Positions 57,852 to 64,000 of a stretch of 64,000 nt of DNA are shown here, one piece after another (within the stretch, counting starts at the first letter, position 1; each line of letters begins with the position of its first letter). The notes under the pieces are model-generated. The model did not search any database, had not been told where the DNA came from, and saw only the letters and a list, made by a program, of their open reading frames with translations. The translations under genes were made by a program, and so were the position numbers. Origin of the DNA: Allantophomopsis cytisporea (Eukaryota > Ascomycota > Leotiomycetes > Phacidiales > Phacidiaceae); NCBI GenBank assembly GCA_024752435.1, contig CP103033.1, positions 1 through 64,000 of the forward strand. Direction: 5' to 3'.

Positions 57852-58046
57852 AATATGGGAGGTTGATTTATCTTGTTAGAAATAGTAGATTCTGCAATTC
57901 AATGTATTTGAGCTGATTTGATATGGTCAATGAAGCGGCTGAATGTGGTGAATCTGGTAGAGAATGGGTATCATGATGCGACGAAGTCTTTTGCAGCTTC
58001 TCGATAAAGCACTTAGATCTGAACAATCTATAGGGTCGAACACATA

Positions 58047-58150
58047 TCATCTCTCCCGCTCGTAAGCATGTTCCACGTCAGTTGATTTTCGGAGTGAGCG
58101 AGCGATGAGCTCAAGCAGCTCTGTTGGCAGGTTCGCCAGACCCATCGCGA
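58047..58150 (-). pseudogene. Possible F-box gene fragment
   Basis: The frame reads MGLANLPTELLELIARSL, which fits the start of a fungal F-box protein. It ends after about 30 residues with no continuation in any frame. It is short enough to be chance. Confidence 0.25.
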
Positions 58151-58644
58151 GGATATGAAGGCGTAGTAGCGGAGCTCGAGTAAGGCGACGTGCTGAAAGG
58201 ATTTGGCAATTATATTCAAAGAGGGGTCTCAATTTTTAGGGTTTAAAATAGAGAAAGAGCACACAGAGGATGCTCTGGTGTAGAAGACAAAAAGAAGAAA
58301 GAAGGCTAAGAGAACATCGAGTTGGAGGAGAATGTACGTACAAAATTGAAATTGGGTACACGTAAGTATGTATACTAGAAGGATTCGTCGTTCCTGGCCT
58401 TTGCAAAGTACTCATCGTCTTCCCACCACTTCTACGTGTATCGTACTGCTACTAGTGTGGATTGTCTGGTTGACTTTGACTATATATCATCTTGGATAAC
58501 CGAAGTGAAAATATACAAAAACAGCACTGTGTATCGCCGATGGTTGAAAATCACCAGAATACACAGTTCGAATCTTGCATCGATTCTGTGGTCTAAATGG
58601 TAGAAGAAACTTACAAAATTTACAGATAAATCAGCAAAAAAACT

Positions 58645-58737
58645 TGCGCCGACTGGGAATCGAACCCAGGGCCCATCGAAGTTGTAGATCAGAAGATCAC
58701 GTGGCAACGATGGATTTTACCACTAAACCACCGGCGC
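58645..58737 (-). tRNA. tRNA-Gly (GCC), with intron
   Basis: The minus strand folds as a full cloverleaf. The acceptor is GCGCCGG paired with the 3' GTCGGCGC end, the D arm has GTTTAGTGGTAAAA, and the T arm is CTGGGTTCGATTCCCAG. The anticodon loop TTGCCAT is split after the base 3' of the anticodon by an intron of about 22 nt. The discriminator is A. The mature body is the same as the copy at 61675; the introns differ. Confidence 0.93.
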
Positions 58738-59140
58738 ATGATTGGCTATCACCTTTCTTTCTTGATGGCGCATAGTTTATTTTATTTTATATTTCTATTT
58801 ATCTTCATGCCTACCACTGCCGATACCAAAGGCTGATCTCATATCTTAGCTCTCCACAATTAGTAAGCTGAATTCGTATTGCCGCGCTCGACCCTGAATA
58901 CCAACCACCATATTCATGTTTACACAATCTTCAATAGTTAACCACATCTCTATCTTGTTGTCATCCCTATCCCCATCTTATCACCGTCCCTATCCTGTTA
59001 CAACTCTTACCTCATAATTTTTGCTATTAATACTATACTTATATGTCACATTCCGCATACCATTGCATCTCATACCTGAGAGTCCCAAGCTTGGTTATTA
59101 CAGCTGGGAGAGCTAGCCGGTACAGTCGTCCATTTGTTGA

Positions 59141-59370
59141 CGTTTATTTGCACACAACAACTTCGACACAGTCAGTGTATGGTGGTCCAGTTATCGGCGT
59201 CTTTTCACACACAACAACTTCGATACAGCTAGCATACGGTGGTCCAGTTATCGGCGTCTTTTCGCACATAACAACTTCGATGCAGTTGTGTACGGTGGTC
59301 CAGTTGTCGGTGTTATTTCGCTCGTAACAACTCCTACATTTGCTAGTGTGCGATGGTCTAGTTGTCGGCG
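59141..59370. repeat. 57-bp tandem repeat, about 4 copies
   Basis: ACAACTTCGA recurs at 59157, 59214 and 59271 and decays at 59327, giving periods of 57, 57 and 56. GGTGGTCCAGTTATCGGCGT is shared between units. The first copies keep one frame open (59043-59327, repeat GGPVIGVFS), but the fourth breaks it, so coding is doubtful. Confidence 0.8.
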
Positions 59371-59549
59371 TTTATTCGTATACAATAGACTCCTGTTATC
59401 TGTGTAGAGTGAATCTTACTCTTCAACTATGAGTCAAGGCTGCTCTTCAAGCCTGGGTGGGAGGGGACAAACCTACTTCGTGTAGGGGATCAATCTTTCC
59501 ATTCAAATCTGCTGATTGGCCCTCTTACTAACTACGTATAGTGATCGGA

Positions 59550-61298
59550 ATGGCCTCGCAAACAACTGAGAATCTCTTTCTCAACGAGCATATACTTGTA
59601 GAATGGATGGACTCAAAGAGCTCCGCTCAATGTGTACTAGGCTCTTGCTCAGTTTTCAATCGACAAACCACCAATCTCTTCTTGAAGTCAGGTGTTGAAG
59701 CAGAAACGGGAAACGTATACATTTATATTGCAATGATTGTTGATAGTGTTGTTGGCGCCCGATCGCGGAAAAAAGAGATTAGATTGATCTTCTTGCCGCA
59801 TACGATTAAGAGTGACCCTAAATTTCCACTTGCACTTCCTTTCGAGTCACTTCAATTCTGTGACCTTACCAAGCCATCTATACTGCAACAAGCCGACCTT
59901 ACAAATTCAGGGCATATTATTTGTGTAGAGTTCAATCTATTGTCCCAAGGGCACGTCGTTGTACGAAAATCCAACAAGTCCTTGAAGCTTACGACATCTA
60001 CATCGTATGACTTGGTTCAAGGCCTTAAGTCTCTCTCAGATACAACTAGTTTCAAGATTTACATCAAGCAGAGTGATTATGCCAAGAGTGGTCTGTTGAG
60101 ACTCAATCAACATTTACATGATCTCAGCATAAACTCGTCCTACGATAAATCCAACATCAACCTGGCCGGATTGTTCGAAAAAGGGCGAGATGCAGTTTAC
60201 ATAAACTGGGACGAGTTTGGGCTAAAGAACCAACATCAACATTCCGTCGGAAAAGTTGCTTCAACTACACCACCATCATACACTGAGGTGCCTTTAACTT
60301 CAGCTCGAGGGCTCGTGATTCCTCAAGTATCACCGACCATTGAGAGACAACAGCCGCCCACATATGCTTCGTCCGGACAGCTGGGCAATCCTCGGGTATC
60401 ACCAATCATTGGGAGCCAGCAACAATCCACCTATGTCGATCTAGTCTCGATACCTTCTGCCATAGTGCAGGTTCCCCAATCGCCACTCGGCGCAGTCACA
60501 GAAGCAACGTTGCATCGCACAGACCAGATAGTCCTTGCTGAAACCCCTCCTCACATCTCGACTTACGATAGTCCCGTCGCACCTACTGCCAGTCAAACAA
60601 GTGTATTCGATCTTACAGCAGAGTTCCGACGAACTGAAAATGAACCAGATAACGAATTCTACGCGGAAATCCAAGCACAGGAGGCAAGTTTGGACCGGGA
60701 AGCCATCTCGTTCTGCAACGCTTCAGAGAGACCAGAGCGCCAACTGAGTACTGATGAAGAGCACTACGCCATACTCAATGCTCGAGAATCAAGCTTAGCT
60801 CGGGAGGCTGCATCGCTTTCAGAAACCCTGCTGTCAGATGTTACGGCATGGCTCGCTGGGGCCATGACAATCAACCATAACGTATACAAACACAAGCGTC
60901 TCGGTTCGAGGGTGCTTTCTCTTGGGTATTACGCTGGAATTCAGAACGTTGAGATATTCAAGTCAACAATGATATGGTGCTCTACTCTGTTATTCTGCGA
61001 CCCATATGATTCTGACGTCCATGACCTATGGAGTGGAGCAAATCGATGGATTATCTCAGATATAGCGGAGCTCATCGGATGGAGTTACAACTTCAGTTGC
61101 TCCCCAGAGATGTGTTTATCTCATATACGTAGTGAGTTTTTGAAGCTAGGTAGTACTGCTGAAGCTCTTGCAACTCTTACAAGTGAGGAGAATCTCATTA
61201 GATACCGGGATCAACGAGCACAGTGTCTTGCTCTTTTAGTAGTGCATTTTGGAAAGCCTGTTGTTAGCGGCAGAGAAACCATAGGTGCTAGAAAGTGA
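59550..61298 (+). CDS. Orphan protein of unknown function
   Basis: This is a 582-residue single-exon protein; the start is the first ATG at 59550 (MASQTTE). I do not recognise the family. The N-terminal half (about 1-225) looks globular, with alternating hydrophobic strands (YIYIAMIVDSVVG, IRLIFLPH). The centre (about 230-340) is Pro/Ser/Thr-rich and probably disordered. It contains two diverged copies of a VIPQVSPTIERQQPPTY-like unit, the second reading NPRVSPIIGSQQQSTY. Two more similar units follow: FYAEIQAQEASLDREA and HYAILNARESSLAREA (about 375-425). The C-terminal part is helical with Trp- and Cys-rich segments. There is no signal peptide or TM. The internal duplications suggest repeat-driven growth. 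The gene lies between the inverted tRNA-Gly genes. Confidence 0.65.
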   Translation: MASQTTENLFLNEHILVEWMDSKSSAQCVLGSCSVFNRQTTNLFLKSGVEAETGNVYIYIAMIVDSVVGARSRKKEIRLIFLPHTIKSDPKFPLALPFESLQFCDLTKPSILQQADLTNSGHIICVEFNLLSQGHVVVRKSNKSLKLTTSTSYDLVQGLKSLSDTTSFKIYIKQSDYAKSGLLRLNQHLHDLSINSSYDKSNINLAGLFEKGRDAVYINWDEFGLKNQHQHSVGKVASTTPPSYTEVPLTSARGLVIPQVSPTIERQQPPTYASSGQLGNPRVSPIIGSQQQSTYVDLVSIPSAIVQVPQSPLGAVTEATLHRTDQIVLAETPPHISTYDSPVAPTASQTSVFDLTAEFRRTENEPDNEFYAEIQAQEASLDREAISFCNASERPERQLSTDEEHYAILNARESSLAREAASLSETLLSDVTAWLAGAMTINHNVYKHKRLGSRVLSLGYYAGIQNVEIFKSTMIWCSTLLFCDPYDSDVHDLWSGANRWIISDIAELIGWSYNFSCSPEMCLSHIRSEFLKLGSTAEALATLTSEENLIRYRDQRAQCLALLVVHFGKPVVSGRETIGARK

Positions 61299-61674
61299 CA
61301 GTGGATGTTGTAACGGTATCATGTAACCATTTTACCTTTCTAGATTATTCTAATGAAATTGTACAGGCTTTTTGTTTTGTGGGTTAGTGTTGCTATTCAA
61401 TGTAGACGTTTTCAATGCTTTCCTTTTGTTACTTAAAATAGGCTTGCAAATAGCTATAACTCTACATCTAGCAGTCAACGAAGAACAACATTCCTACCTA
61501 TTTTAAACGCTTCACAAAGTCCTGCCTAATGCTTGCCTTAGAAATTTCTCTACTTATCTCTGTGCCTCTTCTTTTTTCTGTTGTGGATATGTGCCCCACC
61601 ACTTATACATGAAGCTGGTATATAGTCTCAAACATTCAGCTCTCCATATATTCAAAAGACACCGTCTTATAAAC

Positions 61675-61761
61675 GCGCCGGTGGTTTAGTGGTAAAATCC
61701 ATCGTTGCCATGAAGCAATTCAAGATTCGATGGGCCCTGGGTTCGATTCCCAGTCGGCGCA
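61675..61761 (+). tRNA. tRNA-Gly (GCC), with intron
   Basis: A complete cloverleaf is present: acceptor GCGCCGG with GTCGGCGC, D arm GTTTAGTGGTAAAA, anticodon loop TTGCCAT split by an intron of about 16 nt after the base 3' of the anticodon, T arm CTGGGTTCGATTCCCAG, and discriminator A. It matches the minus-strand copy at 58645 outside the intron. Confidence 0.93.
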
Positions 61762-61875
61762 TTGTTTTGTAGTTCTGGTCTCTACACATGTTACATTTTG
61801 CGTTGTGTTGTAGGAGCCAAAATTTTGTGCCCTTGTCAGGCACTCGGACCACAATCTTATAAAATTTCATCCCGC

Positions 61876-61922
61876 TTTTTTTTTTTTTTTTTTTTTTGGT
61901 TTTTTTGGGGGGGTTTTTTTTT
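61876..61922. repeat. Homopolymer tract T/G
   Basis: A long T run is followed by GG, a T run, a G run and another T run. It lies 115 bp after the tRNA-Gly gene, too far to be its Pol III terminator, which is the TTTT about 5 bases after the tRNA. Confidence 0.8.
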
Positions 61923-62091
61923 GAACGGAGCTTGCATTGCAACTTTGTTCTGACTCACCCTGGACCCTTTTTGTCTCATACTTGTTTGGCAGGCTTAGTT
62001 TTTGTGACTCATCTTTGGTGAGACTTATGTTTGATCCACACAACGCTTTAGACTTCTATGAAAGAATATAAGCTGCCATCATACATCAATA

Positions 62092-62163
62092 GGCCTGATA
62101 GTTCAGTGGTAGAATTCTTGCTTTGGGTGTAAGAGGTCTCCGGTTCAATCCCGGATTAGGCCC
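62092..62163 (+). tRNA. tRNA-Pro (UGG)
   Basis: This is a 72-nt cloverleaf without intron. GGCCTGA pairs with TTAGGCC, the D arm has GTTCAGTGGTAGAA, the anticodon stem CTTGC/GTAAG surrounds loop TTTGGGT (anticodon TGG), and the T arm is CCGGTTCAATCCCGG. The discriminator is C. A Pol III terminator-like TTTTT follows at about 62169. Confidence 0.93.
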
Positions 62164-63359
62164 TATTCTTTTTGCTTTTCGTCTCTTGAGATTTAGTATA
62201 TCATTTGGACTATGGTAAAGCATTGTTTGTTATATGATATCTATATCCGTTCCCGAAGCTGGGCAAAAGTTTCTAGAAGTTGAGATATCGCAGTTACTCT
62301 TTTTGATTAAATTCTCGTGTAATGTTGAGAGCTGTTTGTTTGATGTCTCTAGTAAGTTCAAGTGCGATATATACCAAAGTATTCAGACATCTACACGTTA
62401 AACGTCTGATTTCTGATTAAATACTAAAGATAAGTTCCTATAGTGAATCGAACATCTACTTGTTCTATGACAAACACTTTGCATCTCATATAATCTACTT
62501 TGATTTGGTGTCTTTATTCTTAACTTTTCCTATAGGATTAAGGTCCCCATGCCATGGAACGACTCAGTAGTTGTCATTACTTTGAGACGTCAGATCAATC
62601 AAAGTTCACTTTTTGAAGTATAGTATATCCCTACACACGGTTGGGTATCTGTAACGTTGTAAAACCTGCTTTAGTATCAAATTTGAGTGGCTGTTCATAA
62701 TGTTGGGTGGCCGTGCGGTTATTATCTCAACACTTGATACAATTTCTACTCGACAAGATAGTTTGATTCTATCTGCATATCTATACGCGGATATGCATAG
62801 GGAGAAGTGATATCTTATCACTAAGATAGATTAACCAGGTGAGCAGACAGAGTAAGCCACTAGAATATATCGAATGCAGAAACCCTTGTGCGATTGATGC
62901 TATTTGTCGTGGAGAAATTGTCATTCATGGAAAATGCGACGGATATACATGGTTTTATAACTAGCGAAAGCCTAGCTGAAATAACAATAAGTAAGCAAAC
63001 AATCAGCACGATTAGGGGGATGGCAATGATGACAAAGGTCCACAGTAGAGAGTTATCCATACAGGACACTCCATTACACTCAGATAGATGTGTTAGGCAA
63101 ACCCTGTACTATATGTGATTTTGCTTTGATTTGTCTTCTCAAATGCGTTTCTCATCCACTTCAACATCTTGAGATCTAATCTCTTTGTAACACTTCATCA
63201 AGGATCACAGCCCATGCGACGAGTATCAAACTCATGTAGATACCAATCTAATGACTAAAATCACGAGAATATCAGAGAAAACTAGTATATCGTATTAAAT
63301 CATTAAGTAAATATCACAGACCGAACCTTCCCTATATACAATCCCCAAACTTTTCCATG
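62164..63359. other. Intergenic region
   Basis: No supported gene was seen in about 1.2 kb. The short ORFs at 62606-63118 lie on both strands over the same bases and lack features. Confidence 0.5.
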
Positions 63360-64000
63360 TTAAAGAAGATACCTATAATCAGGACTCAAATCACCCAACT
63401 CCGTCTTCTCATACTCCGTAAGTCCAACATCGACAGGAGTTCTATTACGCTTTCTATTTTCCCAAGAGATGGCTGCAGCATAGATGGAGCAGGAAACGGC
63501 ACTGAGGCAGCAAAACGCGATACAAATCCCATAGCCCTTGCGGTATTCTGGGGCATCAGTGCTCAAGAAACTGTAAGTGGCGATGATACCACCGATATTG
63601 CCAAAGCCAACTTGCCAGGCGGAGCCCACAGCGCGACGGTGATGGCCGCCGAGGTTCATATTAAACCAACAAACGATGACGGGCATGGCTGCATAGGCGC
63701 CCATGGCGACAAGGAATAGAGCTGCATATTCGAGCTGCGTATTATGATGCACACTCAAAAGGATTCCGAATCCTACAATAGCAACGGCGATTGGGATCAA
63801 GCAGAAGACAAAGCGGTGGCGGAACTTGTCCGATGCAAAGGCGATCAGCATGGCGAAGCCGAAGGCACATGCCCATGGTGGTACGGCATGCAATTGGGTT
63901 TCGATAGGTGAGTACTTGTAAGAGGAAATGATGGCCGGTGAGAAGTAAGCGTAGGAATATGCGGGAACAATAAGTCCGAAGTACATGAATCCGCCAAGGA
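63360..64000 (-). CDS. MFS permease, allantoate/nicotinate (ACS) type, C-terminal part
   Basis: This is the C-terminal 210 or so residues of a 12-TM permease running off the right edge. About six hydrophobic segments are present (YFGLIVPAYSYAYFSPAII, AFGFAMLIAFASD, CLIPIAVAIVGFGILL, YAALFLVAMGAYAAMPVIVCW, WQVGFGNIGGIIATYSFL, GICIAFCCLSAVSCSIYAAA). The loop FASDKFRHR matches motif A of the second half, and CWFNMNLGGHHRRAVGSAWQVGFGN-like order (NLGGHHRRA, GNIGG) is typical of Dal5/Tna1-type anion:H+ symporters. It imports small organic acids such as allantoate or nicotinate; the exact substrate is unknown. The tail ends at 63360 with YEKTELGDLSPDYRYLL. The N-terminal half is outside the window. 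Confidence 0.85.
   Translation of the reverse strand, partial: LGGFMYFGLIVPAYSYAYFSPAIISSYKYSPIETQLHAVPPWACAFGFAMLIAFASDKFRHRFVFCLIPIAVAIVGFGILLSVHHNTQLEYAALFLVAMGAYAAMPVIVCWFNMNLGGHHRRAVGSAWQVGFGNIGGIIATYSFLSTDAPEYRKGYGICIAFCCLSAVSCSIYAAAISWENRKRNRTPVDVGLTEYEKTELGDLSPDYRYLL

Noticed and set aside
59043..59327. ORF of 94 residues over the 57-bp repeat as a gene
   Set aside because: The frame breaks in the last unit, and no start context or homologous feature supports it.
61876..61922. T/G homopolymer as a Pol III terminator or poly-A tail of a retroelement
   Set aside because: It lies 115 bp past the tRNA, and no retroelement body or target-site duplication was found around it.

Overview
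The window comes from a filamentous ascomycete (Pezizomycotina). The evidence is short GT-AG spliceosomal introns of about 43-110 nt, a fungal PKS-NRPS hybrid, two AflR-like Zn2Cys6 regulators, a HET-domain gene, a striatin/STRIPAK gene and intron-containing tRNA-Gly genes. The moderate GC content and gene set would fit a member of the Leotiomycetes (Helotiales), but that placement is only a guess. Exon joins, domain limits and active-site readings were made by hand from the sequence.

Positions 1-2.6 kb hold two decayed genes: a C-terminal piece of a dipeptidyl peptidase IV-like protein, and a frame-broken conserved gene of unnamed family. Positions 2.8-34.9 kb hold a secondary-metabolite gene cluster. 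Its core is a 3,955-residue, six-exon PKS-NRPS on the minus strand (20356-32531; KS-AT-DH-MT-inactive ER-KR-ACP-C-A-T-R). Around it lie two separate trans-enoyl reductases, a Diels-Alderase-family protein, an FrsA-like alpha/beta-hydrolase of the type found in cytochalasan and related PKS-NRPS clusters, and a second alpha/beta-hydrolase-fold protein whose nucleophile serine is replaced by alanine. The cluster also has a small lipocalin-like protein, a small four-helix membrane protein, a 14-TM (DHA2) exporter, two AflR-like transcription factors and a secreted heme-thiolate peroxidase/peroxygenase at the edge.

A plausible working scheme is as follows. The PKS-NRPS, helped by one of the trans-ERs, makes a methylated, partly reduced polyketide joined to an amino acid. 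Its terminal reductase domain, which keeps the Ser/Tyr/Lys residues, releases an aldehyde. The FrsA-like hydrolase assists Knoevenagel-type ring closure to a pyrrolinone, and the Diels-Alderase carries out the [4+2] cyclisation. No cytochrome P450 or Baeyer-Villiger monooxygenase is present in the window, so the peroxygenase is the only visible candidate for late oxidation. Several promoters in the cluster share TTCGGC/CGG-rich elements, including a TCG-N7-CGA palindrome.

From 35 to 37.5 kb there is a gene-poor stretch with a 17-bp tandem repeat of TGACGTC-type sites. After it come genes not obviously linked to the cluster: a RAD57-like recombination gene, a broken GH78 alpha-L-rhamnosidase, a zinc-type oxidoreductase, an EthD-domain protein, a PIG-P subunit, a striatin homologue, a HET-domain protein, a broken hormone-sensitive-lipase-like hydrolase and an aldo-keto reductase. 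The last part holds two tRNA-Gly(GCC) genes in inverted orientation with different introns, which flank a 57-bp tandem repeat and an orphan 582-residue gene. A tRNA-Pro(UGG) gene and the C-terminal part of an MFS permease running off the right edge complete the window.
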